Positions 9,620 through 19,734 are shown, counted from the stretch's first letter. The stretch: 64,000 nt of DNA from VRUE01 sp963718755 (GCA_963718755.1 OY970376.1:2356001-2420000); one strand, 5' to 3'. Notes: generated from the letters alone by a model not told the origin. Numbers and translations: made by a program.

Positions 9620-10648
9620 ATGCGAATCGGCGTGCTCACCGGCGGCGGCGACTGCCCGGGCCTCAATGCAGTGATCCGGGCGATCGTGCGCAAGGGCGTC
9701 GAGCACCAGGGTCACAAGTTCGTCGGCTACCGAGATGGTTGGCACGGACCGCTGCACGGCGTTAGCAGCGAGCTCGGGGTGCCGGAGGTACGCGGGATCC
9801 TGCCCCGCGGCGGCACGATTCTCGGCTCCTCGCGGACCAACCCGTTCAAAGAGGACGGCGGAGCCCAGCGAATCCTCGAGAACCTGACCAGCGAAGGCGT
9901 CGAAGGCCTGATTGCGATCGGTGGCGAGGACACGCTCGGTGTCGCGGCGCGGCTCCACGCCGAGCACGGTGTGCGGGTGGTCGGCGTGCCGAAGACGATC
10001 GACAACGACCTCGGCGCCACCGACTACACCTTCGGCTTCGACACCGCGGTCAACATCGCGATGGAGGCGATCGACCGGCTGCACACGACCGCCGACAGCC
10101 ACCACCGCGTGCTGATCGTCGAGGTGATGGGACGGCACGCCGGCTGGATCGCCTTTCACGCCGGGCTTGCCGGCGGTGCCAACGTGATCCTCATCCCGGA
10201 GCAGCCGTTCGATCTGGGAAAGGTGTGCGAGTTGGTCGGGCGACGGCTCGAGGCCCGCTTCGCGCCGATCGTCGTCGTCTCCGAGGGGGCTCAGCCCGAG
10301 GGCGGCCTGCCGGAGACCCAGGACAAAGGGCTCGACGCTTTTGGCCATGTTCGCCTCGGTGGCATTGCCCACTGGCTCGAGGGAGAGATCGAGCGGCGCA
10401 CCGGCAAGGAGACGCGGGCCACGGTCCTCGGCCATGTCCAGCGCGGCGGTACCCCGACCGCATTCGACCGCGTCCTAGCGACCCGTTTCGGCCTGCACGC
10501 GATCGACGCCGCCGACAGCGGCAGCTGGGGCATGATGACTGCGTTGCGCGGGACCGACATCCATCTGGTGGAGCTCAAGGATGCGGTCGACGAGCTGAAG
10601 ACTGTGCCTAAGGAGTTGTACGAAGAGGCTGAGGTTTTCTTTGGGTAG
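9620..10648 (+). CDS. pfkA: 6-phosphofructokinase, probably pyrophosphate-dependent
   Basis: Phosphorylates fructose 6-phosphate in glycolysis. The 342 residues begin with the donor-binding LTGGGDCPGLNAVI; PKTIDNDL and MGRHAGWIA follow. The donor-site motif reads GGEDT, with Asp at position 104, and Lys125 stands where E. coli PfkA has Gly124. In the family, Asp104 with this Lys marks pyrophosphate-using enzymes, while ATP-users have Gly104. PPi use is therefore inferred. The stop TAG is followed at once by hairpin element C. It is monocistronic in appearance, with its own palindromic promoter. Confidence 0.9.
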   Translation: MRIGVLTGGGDCPGLNAVIRAIVRKGVEHQGHKFVGYRDGWHGPLHGVSSELGVPEVRGILPRGGTILGSSRTNPFKEDGGAQRILENLTSEGVEGLIAIGGEDTLGVAARLHAEHGVRVVGVPKTIDNDLGATDYTFGFDTAVNIAMEAIDRLHTTADSHHRVLIVEVMGRHAGWIAFHAGLAGGANVILIPEQPFDLGKVCELVGRRLEARFAPIVVVSEGAQPEGGLPETQDKGLDAFGHVRLGGIAHWLEGEIERRTGKETRATVLGHVQRGGTPTAFDRVLATRFGLHAIDAADSGSWGMMTALRGTDIHLVELKDAVDELKTVPKELYEEAEVFFG

Positions 10649-10758
10649 GCGGGGGAGGGTCGTGGGCTCCCCCTCCGCGAGCCCGCATAGAAACGGCCAC
10701 AAGGGCTCTTACCGGGGAGGGCTCCAATGCTCCCGGAGGGGGAGCCCACGACCCTCCC
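10645..10758 (+). repeat. Hairpin element C of the TAG-associated repeat family
   Basis: 30-base arms at 10653-10682 and 10729-10758 match at 29 of 30 positions and enclose 46 bases (10683-10728). GTAG at 10645-10648 is the end of pfkA. The enclosed core contains acggccacaagggctctt and is 41/46 identical to the reverse complement of the element D core. G-runs and C-runs alternate within each arm. Confidence 0.88.
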
Positions 10759-11219
10759 GACGCCCGCCAAAGCTCTTCCTCGTAGCTGGGTGCGCTCTGC
10801 TGCTGGTGGCTGGGTGTGGGGAAAGTGCGGGGGTGAGCGAGGGGGCTGTTGCCGGCGTCTACGTGGCGGCGCCGCTTTGTGCTGGAGCTGAGCGGGAGCT
10901 TGCTCGGGATGGGGGGGAAGCTGGGGATGTTCGGGTGCGGGTTGTCTGCCTCCCAAGCGCCGAAAGCTCGCGGAAGCTCGACCTCGCTCTTGTCGGTGCC
11001 AACGCCCGCCGCGCCACTGAGGACGCAACGACGATCGGCTACATCGGCGAGCCAACCCGCTCCGCCACCCGCTTCTCCGAACCGATCATCGACGCCGCAG
11101 GCATAGCCCAGCTAACGGAATCCTCGGGAGCGTCTGCAATGCGACAGCTCCTCCGTGCCGTGGATGAAGCCGACGACGGAGCCAGCTTGCGCGCGTCGGT
11201 CAACGACAAGCTGGGCTAA
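10662..11219 (+). CDS. Short lipoprotein resembling the N-terminal lobe of ABC substrate-binding proteins
   Basis: The core starts with a lipoprotein signal, KLFLVAGCALLLVAGCGES, with a lipobox Cys near residue 55 from GTG 10662. The rest resembles the first lobe of branched-chain amino acid-type periplasmic binding proteins: GVYVAAPLC, then ANARRATEDATTIGYIGE and PIIDAAGIAQL. It ends after about 185 residues, half the family length, so it is truncated or a reduced relative. No ATG or GTG lies just before the signal peptide. The only good starts are inside hairpin element C, which seems to supply the first 36 codons. Elements C and D flank it in opposite orientation. Confidence 0.6.
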   Translation: MGSPSASPHRNGHKGSYRGGLQCSRRGSPRPSRRPPKLFLVAGCALLLVAGCGESAGVSEGAVAGVYVAAPLCAGAERELARDGGEAGDVRVRVVCLPSAESSRKLDLALVGANARRATEDATTIGYIGEPTRSATRFSEPIIDAAGIAQLTESSGASAMRQLLRAVDEADDGASLRASVNDKLG

Positions 11220-11258
11220 CACCTCACCTGGAGCTTCCTTCGTCAGAAGCTTGCGACA

Positions 11259-11365
11259 AGGAGGGGCGGGCAACCCCCTCCCGGAGCATTGGAGCCCTCC
11301 CCGGTAAGAACCCTCGAGGCCGCCTCTATGCGGGCTCCGGGTGGGGGTTGCCCGCCCCTCCTCTA
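11259..11365 (-). repeat. Hairpin element D of the TAG-associated repeat family
   Basis: 29-base arms at 11259-11287 and 11334-11362 match at 28 of 29 positions and enclose 46 bases (11288-11333). Read on the minus strand it starts right at the TAG stop of the epimerase gene (11363-11365). It carries a core 41/46 identical to element C. It lies between convergent genes. Confidence 0.88.
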
Positions 11366-12268
11366 CAGCAGGTTCTTCATCGCCCCATCAATCTCCGGAT
11401 ACCGAAACTGGTACCCCAGATCTAGCGCCCGCCGCGGCATCACTCGCTGGCCGCCGCGCAACACATGCCCGAACTCGCTGCCGAATTTCAGGTCGAGGAC
11501 GAACCCCGGCACAGGCACCGACGCCGGCCGGCCGAGGGCCCGCCCGATCGCCTGCGAGAACTCGCGGTTCGTGACCGGGTTGGGCGCGGTCGAGTTGACC
11601 GTGCCGCTCACCTTCTCGTTGTCCAGCGCCCAGAGCAGGATCCCGACCTCGTCGTCGATGTGGATCCAGGACATGTACTGGCGCCCGCCGGCGATTGGCC
11701 CGCCGACGCCCAGCTTGAAGGGGGTGAGCAGTTCGCCGAGCAAGCCGCCGCTCGGGTCGAGGACGTGGCCGGTGCGGACGATGACCAGGCGCACGCCGAT
11801 TCCCTCCGCCTCCTGCGCGGTGGCCTCCCACTCGCGCACGACCTCGGCGTCGTAGCCCTCACCGGGCTCAGCCGACTCGTCGACCATCGCTTCACCACGG
11901 TCGCCGTAGAAGCCAATCGCCGACTGGTTGATCAGGACCTTTGGTTTGCTCTCGAGGCCGGCGATCGCGGCGACCAGGTTGCGCGTGCCCTGCCGGCGGC
12001 TCTCCATGATCCGCCGCTTGGCGTCGTCGGTCCAGCGCTGGTTGATCTTCTCTCCCTCGAGGTTGATCACGCCGTTGACGTTCTCGAAAGCGGCGGCTGG
12101 CGGACGTTCGAGGGTCGGCTCCCAGGCGTGCCAGATGACACTCGGGTTTGTGCTGCGTGCCCGCTGCGGGTTGCGCGAGAGACCGACGACGGTGTCACCG
12201 CGGGCGAGCAGGGCGTCGCATAGCGCCGAGCCGATGAAGCCGCTCGCTCCGGTGACCAAGACCCTCAC
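11363..12268 (-). CDS. TIGR01777 family NAD(P)-binding epimerase (YfcH/SDR39U1 type)
   Basis: A 301-residue extended short-chain dehydrogenase-like protein. It has the Rossmann motif VTGASGFIGSAL at the N-terminus, followed by VNGVINLEGEKINQRW, NQSAIGFYGDRG with the Tyr of the active-site region, and GGPIAGGRQYMSWIHIDD, all typical of the TIGR01777 subfamily. The substrate is unknown for this group. It starts 4 bases after the malic enzyme stop on the same strand, so the two are co-transcribed. The TAG stop abuts hairpin element D. Confidence 0.9.
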   Translation of the reverse strand: MRVLVTGASGFIGSALCDALLARGDTVVGLSRNPQRARSTNPSVIWHAWEPTLERPPAAAFENVNGVINLEGEKINQRWTDDAKRRIMESRRQGTRNLVAAIAGLESKPKVLINQSAIGFYGDRGEAMVDESAEPGEGYDAEVVREWEATAQEAEGIGVRLVIVRTGHVLDPSGGLLGELLTPFKLGVGGPIAGGRQYMSWIHIDDEVGILLWALDNEKVSGTVNSTAPNPVTNREFSQAIGRALGRPASVPVPGFVLDLKFGSEFGHVLRGGQRVMPRRALDLGYQFRYPEIDGAMKNLL

Positions 12269-12272
12269 TGCG

Positions 12273-13730
<1,458 letters not shown>

Positions 13731-13739
13731 GGCGGCTAT

Positions 13740-13752
13740 CGAATCAGATTCG
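13740..13752. promoter_or_regulatory. 13-bp palindrome between divergent genes
   Basis: CGAATC-A-GATTCG is a perfect odd palindrome 9 bases upstream of the malic enzyme start and 38 bases before the divergent gene. It is a candidate operator; no regulator is known. Confidence 0.35.
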
Positions 13753-13774
13753 GCCCGCCGCCCTGGGCGCGACC

Positions 13775-13780
13775 TATGAT
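13775..13780 (+). promoter_or_regulatory. -10 element (TATGAT) of the ICMT-like gene
   Basis: TATGAT ends 9 bases before ATG 13790. No -35 with normal spacing is obvious. A leaderless or near-leaderless start is likely. Confidence 0.5.
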
Positions 13781-13789
13781 CTGCCGCAA

Positions 13790-14404
13790 ATGGCGGCACT
13801 GGCGCTCGTTCTCTTCGGCTTCTCCCTGATCCTCACCTTCGGCGTGCGGATCGCTATACAGCTGCGCCGCACCGGCTCGACCGGCGTGCACGGGTTCGCC
13901 ACCGACGCGACGCCGCTGGAGCGCTTCGCCGGTGTCCTCTTCGTAGCCGGCCTTGTGATGGGTGCGGCTGCGCCACTGCTGGCGTTGCTCGGCGTGCTCG
14001 AGCCGATTGCGACCCTCGACGGGACCGCCGGCCACGCGGTCGGCATCGTCCTCGGCGTCGCCGGCGTCCTGCTCACCTTCGGCGCCCAGCTCGCGATGGG
14101 AGACGCCTGGCGGGTTGGCGTCGATCCGGAGGAGCGCACCGACCTGGTCACCGACGGCCCGTTCGGCCTGGTCCGCAACCCGATCTACAGCGCGATGATC
14201 CCAACCGTGCTCGGTTTGGCCCTGATGGTTCCCAACGTCCTCGCGATCGCCGCATTCCTCACCCTCGTAACTGCGCTGGAGCTGCAAGTGAGGTTGGTTG
14301 AGGAGCCCCACCTGCTTCGAGTCCATGGCAAGACCTACGCCGACTATGCAGGCCGTGTCGGCCGCTTCGTTCCCGGGCTCGGCCTGCTGGATGGCGCCCG
14401 ATGA
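13790..14404 (+). CDS. Isoprenylcysteine carboxyl methyltransferase family membrane protein
   Basis: A 204-residue integral membrane protein with about five hydrophobic helices. The C-terminal half carries the family signature: GPFGLVRNPIYSAM, then EEPHLLRVHGKTYADYAGRVGRFVPG, the SAM-binding region of ICMT and phospholipid methyltransferases. The substrate is unknown in bacteria; membrane lipids or isoprenoid carboxylates are possible. The stop overlaps the next gene as ATGA, so the pair is coupled. Confidence 0.8.
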   Translation: MAALALVLFGFSLILTFGVRIAIQLRRTGSTGVHGFATDATPLERFAGVLFVAGLVMGAAAPLLALLGVLEPIATLDGTAGHAVGIVLGVAGVLLTFGAQLAMGDAWRVGVDPEERTDLVTDGPFGLVRNPIYSAMIPTVLGLALMVPNVLAIAAFLTLVTALELQVRLVEEPHLLRVHGKTYADYAGRVGRFVPGLGLLDGAR

Positions 14405-15297
14405 GGGGCGGGCTTTGTCAGCGGCGGCGTTGCAATCGGATCGCGGCCATCGCGATCCTGGGGCTGTCCCTGCTAACGCCCCTCGACGCGGTGGCGCTCG
14501 ACTCTGACCTCAAGGGCTCGGCGGTCTTCAGGCTCAAGGCAAGCCACGGCTACACGATCCTCGGCTTCGCCTCCTCTGAACGCATCGACGGGCGTGGGGA
14601 CATCGGTCTGATCGTCCACCGCAAGGGCGCCGCGGTCTTCTACGCCGCGCCGGCCACCGTCACGCCGACCAGGCTCGAGGCGGACCTGGGAGCACTGGGG
14701 AGAATCTCCGCCGAGATCGTTCCTAGTGGGAAGAAAAAGCAGTTTCGCTCGCGCTGTGACGACGATGTTCTCAGGGCCGAACCCCACCTTTACCGAGGAA
14801 CGTTCGAATTCAGGGGCGAGCAGGGCTATACCGAGGTGGTCGCGACCGATGTGCCCGAATACCCCCGGTTCTTCCTCGACTTCATTTGTCCGAGCGTCTC
14901 GAGCGAAGAAGTGTTGGGCAGGGGTCTACCGGGTGCGAGGCTGCGCGCCTTCTACCGGCACCAAGATCGCAGGTTGTCGCTCCAGCTCAACAAGAACCGG
15001 CCCGGCAAAGCGATGTTCTTCTCCGTGACGCTGGCGGAGGTCCGAAACGGGATCGATATAGAGCGCTCGGTCTCAGGTCGTCAGCCGGCCACCGCGTTCG
15101 ATTACGACCCGCTGCTGCGGACGGCGACGGTCGAGCCAGCACCGCCGTTCTCCGGTGTCGCCAGCTTTCGCCGCGACGCTGCTCCGGTCAATCGCTGGAC
15201 CGGCACCCTCTCGGTCGACTTTCCCGGCAAGGCCAACGTCCCTCTGACCGGCGGCGCCTTCTCCGTGCACGCTGTGCACGCGCAAAAGACCGGCTGA
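14401..15297 (+). CDS. Exported protein of unknown function
   Basis: 298 residues with an N-terminal signal-like segment (IAAIAILGLSLLTPLDAVA) after several Arg residues, with cleavage likely after AVA near residue 32. The remainder is beta-rich with repeated segments of the type GTFEFRGEQGYTEV and GVASFRRDAAPVNRWTGTLSVDFPG. Two Cys residues (RCDD and DFICPS) could form a disulfide outside the cell. The family is not recognised. It overlaps the gene before it by ATGA and the TfoX-like gene after it by a shared base. Confidence 0.75.
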   Translation: MRGGLCQRRRCNRIAAIAILGLSLLTPLDAVALDSDLKGSAVFRLKASHGYTILGFASSERIDGRGDIGLIVHRKGAAVFYAAPATVTPTRLEADLGALGRISAEIVPSGKKKQFRSRCDDDVLRAEPHLYRGTFEFRGEQGYTEVVATDVPEYPRFFLDFICPSVSSEEVLGRGLPGARLRAFYRHQDRRLSLQLNKNRPGKAMFFSVTLAEVRNGIDIERSVSGRQPATAFDYDPLLRTATVEPAPPFSGVASFRRDAAPVNRWTGTLSVDFPGKANVPLTGGAFSVHAVHAQKTG

Positions 15298-15626
15298 TGG
15301 TCTATGACGAGACACTTGCCAATCGCGTGCGCGACGTACTAGCTCCTCGCTCGGATCTCACCGAGCGCAAGATGTTCGGCGGTATCGCTTTCATGGTCGC
15401 CGGCAACATGGCGGTCGGCGTGATTGGCGACGATCTGATGGTCCGCCTCGATCCCACCGATGCCGAGCAAGCGCTGAGCGAGCCGAATGTGCGCCCGATG
15501 GATTTCACCGGCAAACCGATGAAAGGCATGATCTACGTCGCCCCTGCTGGCACCAAGGCCAACAAGGATCTAGCCGGCTGGGTCGAAGCGGGCGCCGACT
15601 TTGCCACTTCGCTGCCTCCCAAGTAA
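15297..15626 (+). CDS. TfoX/Sxy N-terminal domain protein
   Basis: A 109-residue protein matching the TfoX N-terminal domain: LAPRSDLTERKMFGGIAFMVAGNMAVGV, DDLMVRLDP and PMKGMIYV. In gamma-proteobacteria TfoX regulates competence. Standalone copies of this domain in actinobacteria have no proven role. The ATG shares its A with the preceding TGA, so it is translationally coupled to the exported protein gene. Confidence 0.85.
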   Translation: MVYDETLANRVRDVLAPRSDLTERKMFGGIAFMVAGNMAVGVIGDDLMVRLDPTDAEQALSEPNVRPMDFTGKPMKGMIYVAPAGTKANKDLAGWVEAGADFATSLPPK

Positions 15627-15674
15627 CGCCGCTGGGTCCGGACAACGCCGGCATCCGAGCGCTGCCAGTGCCCT

Positions 15675-15680
15675 TAGAGT
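15675..15680 (+). promoter_or_regulatory. -10 element of polA (TAGAGT)
   Basis: TAGAGT ends 8 bases before ATG 15689 and supports that ATG over the upstream in-frame GTG at 15668. The same hexamer stands before aroG. Confidence 0.5.
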
Positions 15681-15688
15681 GGGCGCCG

Positions 15689-18334
15689 ATGCCTCCGGAT
15701 TCACCTGATTCAGCCGGCAAGCCCGAGCTCTTCCTGATCGACGGCAACTCGCTTGCCTACCGGGCGTTCTTCGCGCTGCCGGAGTCGATCGGGACCAGCG
15801 ACGGGCGGCCGACCAACGCGATCTACGGGCTGGCCTCGATGCTGGTCAAAATCATCGACGAGCATCACCCCGCCGGCGTGGTCGTGGCCTGGGACGCAGG
15901 CATGTCCGGGCGCGAGGTCACCTACGACCTCTACAAGGCCCAGCGCAAACCGCGCCCCGACCTGCTGCGTGAGCAGTGGCCGCACCTGATGCCCCTGGTC
16001 GAGGCTTTCGGCTACACCAACGTCAAGGTCGAGGGATATGAGGCCGACGACGTGATCGCTTCGCTGACCAGGCAGGCGCGCGAGGAGGGGCTGGCGGTGA
16101 TGGTCGTGACCGGCGATCGCGATGCCTACCAGCTGGTCGGCACCGGCGTGCGGGTGATGAGCACGTCGCGTGGCATCACCGAGACCAAGATCTACGACAC
16201 CGACGCGGTGGTCGAGCGCTACGGGGTGCCGCCGGAGCTGATCACCGACCTGATGGGCCTGCGCGGCGACACCTCGGACAACATCCCCGGTGTCCCCGGG
16301 ATCGGGGAGAAAACCGCGACGCAGCTGCTGCAGAAATTCGGCTCGCTGGAAAAGGTGCTGGCGAGCGTCGAGGAGATCTCCGGCGCCAAACGCAAGCAGA
16401 ACCTGCTCGAGCACGCCGACGACGCCCGTATGTCGAAAGAGCTGGCGACGCTGCAGTACGAGATCGAGATCGGTGTCGACTTGGCCGAGGTGATGGGCTC
16501 CGAGCCCGATCGCGGCGCCCTGCGCGACTTCATGCGCGAGTTCGAGCTGCGGGCGGTGATGGAGCGGCTCGAAGAAGCGCTGCCCGAGGGAGAGGCGGTC
16601 CCGGGCCGCAGCGTCGAGAAGGAGCTTGCGATCGAGGTTGAGGAGGGGAGGCCCGGCGACCTCGGCGAGGGCCTGGCCGCCGTGGCGATCGACGGCGAGC
16701 GCTGGGCCGCAGCCCAGGGCGAGCGGATCGTCGCCGGCGCTTCGACCCTGGACGAGCTCGCCGTCGAGCTCGCCGGCAGGCCGCTCGCCGCCCATGACGC
16801 CAAGTCGCTCGGCGGCGGCCGCCACGGCCTGCTTGCCGCTGCCGCCCGCGAGGGGGTCGAGCTGGCGCTCGACCACGACACCCTGCTCGCCGCTTACCTG
16901 CTGGAGCCGCAGCGCCGAACCTACGAGCTGACCGAGCTGGCGGCGGACGCGGGTATCGGCCTCGCCGAGGGTGCCACCGCTGCCGAGCCCGACGAGGACG
17001 ACGGCCAGCTCGCGCTCGGCGAGGAGGTCGAGGCCGGTCTCGACCCCGGCGAGGAGGCGCGCCTGGTGGCGGCGTTGACCGAGGCGCAGCGACCGCGGCT
17101 CGAGCAGTTCGAGCTGGAGCCGCTGCTGCGCGACGTCGAGCTGCCGCTCGTCCACGTCCTCGCGGCGATGGAGCGGGAGGGACTGAAGCTTGACGCCGAG
17201 CGGCTGGCAGAAGTCGGCGCCGGTTTCGGCGAGCGAATCGCGACTTTGGAGAAGGAGATATTCGAGCTGGCGGAGGAAGAGTTCACGATCGGCTCGCCGC
17301 AGCAGGTTGGACGCGTCCTCTTCGAGAAGCTGGAACTGACCCGCAAGCGCCGGGGGAAAACCGGCTTCTCCACCGACGCCCGCGTCCTCGCCCAGATTCG
17401 CGACGAGCACCCGATCGTCGAGAAGATCGAGGCCTGGCGCGAACTCTCGAAGCTCAAGAACACCTACCTCGACTCGCTGCCGGATCTGATCGATCCCCAG
17501 ACCGGCCGCGTCCACACCACCTTCAACCAGGCGTCGACGACGACCGGCCGCCTCTCCAGCACCAACCCGAACCTGCAGAACATCCCGATCCGCACCGAGA
17601 TCGGCCGCCCGGTCCGTGCCTGCTTCGTCGCCGAGAACGGCGCCCGCCTCCTCTCCGCCGACTACAGCCAGGTCGAGCTGCGCGTGCTCGCCCACGTCGC
17701 CGAGGAGGAGGTGCTGAAGGAGATCTTCCGTGCCGGCGAAGACGTCCACGCCGCCACCGCTGCCGAGGTCTTCGACATTTCGCGCGACGACGTCGACGTT
17801 GGTCAGCGCTCGAAGGCGAAGATGGTCAACTTCGGCATCGTCTACGGGCTGACGGGGTTCGGCCTTGCCGATCGGCTCAACATCCCGCGTAAAGAGGGCG
17901 AGGAGTTTGTCGCCCGCTACCTCGAGCGTTTCCCCGCTGTTCGCGCATTCCGCGAGCAGGTGATCGAGCGGGCGCAGGAGGAGGGCTACGTGCGCACGCT
18001 GATGGGCCGACGGCGCTCGATTCCCGAGCTGCGGTCGGGCAACCCGAACACGAGACGGCTGGGAGAGCGCCTCGCCGTCAACACGGTGATCCAGGGAACC
18101 GCCGCGGACATCATCAAGGTCGCGATGGTGCGCTGTCAGACGGCTCTGCGCGATTTGAGAGCGAAGACTCGCTTGGTGCTACAGATCCACGACGAGCTGC
18201 TCTTCGAGGGCCCGCCGGAGGAGATGGAGGAGGCGACCGACCTGGTGCGGCGCGAGATGTGCGCTGCCTACGAGCTCGATCCGCCGCTCGAGGTCGACGT
18301 CGGGGTAGGGGTGGACTGGCTCGACGCCAAGTAG
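15689..18334 (+). CDS. polA: DNA polymerase I
   Basis: Repair and Okazaki-fragment polymerase. The N-terminal 5'-3' exonuclease (about residues 8-300) starts FLIDGNSLAYRAFFALP and contains GYEADDVIA and GLRGDTSDNIPGVPGIGEKTA. The middle region (about 320-480) aligns with the 3'-5' exonuclease domain but lacks its DxE metal-binding motif, so proofreading is probably lost, as in Taq and other actinobacterial PolA. The polymerase domain is intact: motif A SADYSQVELR, the O-helix RSKAKMVNFGIVYG and motif C QIHDELLFE. About 881 residues. It converges on the ECF sigma gene with a 6-base gap. Confidence 0.96.
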   Translation: MPPDSPDSAGKPELFLIDGNSLAYRAFFALPESIGTSDGRPTNAIYGLASMLVKIIDEHHPAGVVVAWDAGMSGREVTYDLYKAQRKPRPDLLREQWPHLMPLVEAFGYTNVKVEGYEADDVIASLTRQAREEGLAVMVVTGDRDAYQLVGTGVRVMSTSRGITETKIYDTDAVVERYGVPPELITDLMGLRGDTSDNIPGVPGIGEKTATQLLQKFGSLEKVLASVEEISGAKRKQNLLEHADDARMSKELATLQYEIEIGVDLAEVMGSEPDRGALRDFMREFELRAVMERLEEALPEGEAVPGRSVEKELAIEVEEGRPGDLGEGLAAVAIDGERWAAAQGERIVAGASTLDELAVELAGRPLAAHDAKSLGGGRHGLLAAAAREGVELALDHDTLLAAYLLEPQRRTYELTELAADAGIGLAEGATAAEPDEDDGQLALGEEVEAGLDPGEEARLVAALTEAQRPRLEQFELEPLLRDVELPLVHVLAAMEREGLKLDAERLAEVGAGFGERIATLEKEIFELAEEEFTIGSPQQVGRVLFEKLELTRKRRGKTGFSTDARVLAQIRDEHPIVEKIEAWRELSKLKNTYLDSLPDLIDPQTGRVHTTFNQASTTTGRLSSTNPNLQNIPIRTEIGRPVRACFVAENGARLLSADYSQVELRVLAHVAEEEVLKEIFRAGEDVHAATAAEVFDISRDDVDVGQRSKAKMVNFGIVYGLTGFGLADRLNIPRKEGEEFVARYLERFPAVRAFREQVIERAQEEGYVRTLMGRRRSIPELRSGNPNTRRLGERLAVNTVIQGTAADIIKVAMVRCQTALRDLRAKTRLVLQIHDELLFEGPPEEMEEATDLVRREMCAAYELDPPLEVDVGVGVDWLDAK

Positions 18335-18340
18335 GTCGGC

Positions 18341-19675
18341 TCAGTCGTCTGGCTCGTCGTCGCCCGAGCTGCCGGAGCCGCTGGAGCCCGAGCTATCACC
18401 GACGTCGCCGGAGCCGGACCCGCTGCTGCCGCTGCCGGAGTTGCTTTCGAGCGGCTCGCCCCCCGAGCCTGAGCCGCTGCTCGAGCCGTCGTCATCGGTC
18501 TCGAAGTCGTCGTCCCCGGGGCCGCTCCCGCTCGAACCGGATGAACCGGAGCCGCTGTGCCCGGATCGGCTGCCCGAGCCCGAGCCCGAGCCGGAGCCGG
18601 AGCCGCTGTTGCTCCCGGAGCGGTCCTCGCTGCCATCCAGGTTCTCCTGGGAGCCACCATGTCTCGGACCGGAGCGATCGGAGCCGGACGAGTCGCGACC
18701 CTCGTCGCCCCCGCCACGGCCGCTGCGCTCGCTGGGCCCGGCGGAGTCGTCGCGATCTTCGTCCGAGCTGTCCTTGCCGCTGTTGTCCTCGCGACCCCCA
18801 TCCTCGTCACCCGAGCCGTGGCCCTTGCTTGATCCGTCATCGCCACTTGATTCGGCAAGCGGTGCAGTCGGGCCCTGGGTGTTGACGTTCTCGCGCGTGG
18901 GCGGCGGAGTGGCGCCGGCGTTGCCCGTGCGCGACGCCTGGTCGATCACGGCCCCGGTACCGACGGCGCCCGCAACAAGCACGGTGGCCGCCGTCGCCTT
19001 CAGCGCGACGCTCGCGCCGCCGATGCCGGCGGCACCCACAGCCGCCTCGGCCGTGGCCGGTCCGCCGCCCGCGAGCAGGGACTCCAGCAGCGGTAGCGGC
19101 AGCAGCATGCCCGCTCCGTTGCGCAGTGCCCGCCGCGCCCGGTGGATCGCCTGCCTGGCGGCGCCCCCGGTCATACCCAGCGCCGCGGCGATCTCCTCGT
19201 GCCCGAGCCCCTCGAGCTCGCGCATCACGATCGCCGCCCGCTGCGGCTCGGGCAGTGCCTGTAGGCGCTTCATCAGGTCGGCCAGCTCCTCGCGGTGCTC
19301 GAGCTCCTCGGCCGGGTCTTGACCGCCGGCAAGTGCCTCTGCCAGTACCGCGGGGGTGGGAGGGCTGTCGCGCAGATCGTTGAGCGCGGTGTTGCGGACG
19401 ATCCTGAACAGCCACGGCCGCAACTCGATCTCGGCGTCGTCGCGGCGCAGCGCGAGCAACGCCTTGGAGAAGGCGTCCTGGGTTACGTCTTCTGAGCGAC
19501 CGCCGACGATCGAAGCGGCGTAGCGAGTCAGCGGCCGGCCGTAACGGCGGACGATCTCCTCGAAGGCGACCTCGTAGCCGTCGCGGACCAGCTTCACCAG
19601 CCGGCGGTCGGGCTGCGTACGCAAGGCCGGGCCGACGAAGTGGCGTGAAGCGAATCCCTCGGCTGGCGGTGGCAT
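18341..19675 (-). CDS. ECF-type RNA polymerase sigma factor with membrane segment and Ser/Gly/Asp-rich tail
   Basis: Sigma-70 region 2 lies at about residues 25-105 (FEEIVRRYGRPLTRYA, EDVTQDAFSKALL, PWLFRIVRNTALNDLR). Region 4 follows to about 190 (LPEPQRAAIVMRELEGLGHEEIAAALG). A hydrophobic stretch at about 218-244 (ALKATAATVLVAGAVGTGAVI) should cross the membrane. It is followed by nearly 200 residues of Ser, Gly, Asp and Glu with SGSG runs. So this sigma factor appears to be membrane-tethered with an extracytoplasmic acidic tail. No separate anti-sigma gene is adjacent. The first ATG (19675) is used; a GTG at 19693 is also possible. Confidence 0.88.
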   Translation of the reverse strand: MPPPAEGFASRHFVGPALRTQPDRRLVKLVRDGYEVAFEEIVRRYGRPLTRYAASIVGGRSEDVTQDAFSKALLALRRDDAEIELRPWLFRIVRNTALNDLRDSPPTPAVLAEALAGGQDPAEELEHREELADLMKRLQALPEPQRAAIVMRELEGLGHEEIAAALGMTGGAARQAIHRARRALRNGAGMLLPLPLLESLLAGGGPATAEAAVGAAGIGGASVALKATAATVLVAGAVGTGAVIDQASRTGNAGATPPPTRENVNTQGPTAPLAESSGDDGSSKGHGSGDEDGGREDNSGKDSSDEDRDDSAGPSERSGRGGGDEGRDSSGSDRSGPRHGGSQENLDGSEDRSGSNSGSGSGSGSGSGSRSGHSGSGSSGSSGSGPGDDDFETDDDGSSSGSGSGGEPLESNSGSGSSGSGSGDVGDSSGSSGSGSSGDDEPDD

Positions 19676-19734
19676 CTTCAAATGATGCAACACGACCGGT
19701 CCCGGAAAATCACGCCGACTGAGAGGATGCGCCG

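Noticed and set aside
18341..18900. ORFs opposite the Ser/Gly/Asp-rich sigma tail
   Set aside because: They are Pro/Glu or Arg/Ser shadows produced by the simple-sequence DNA of the tail.
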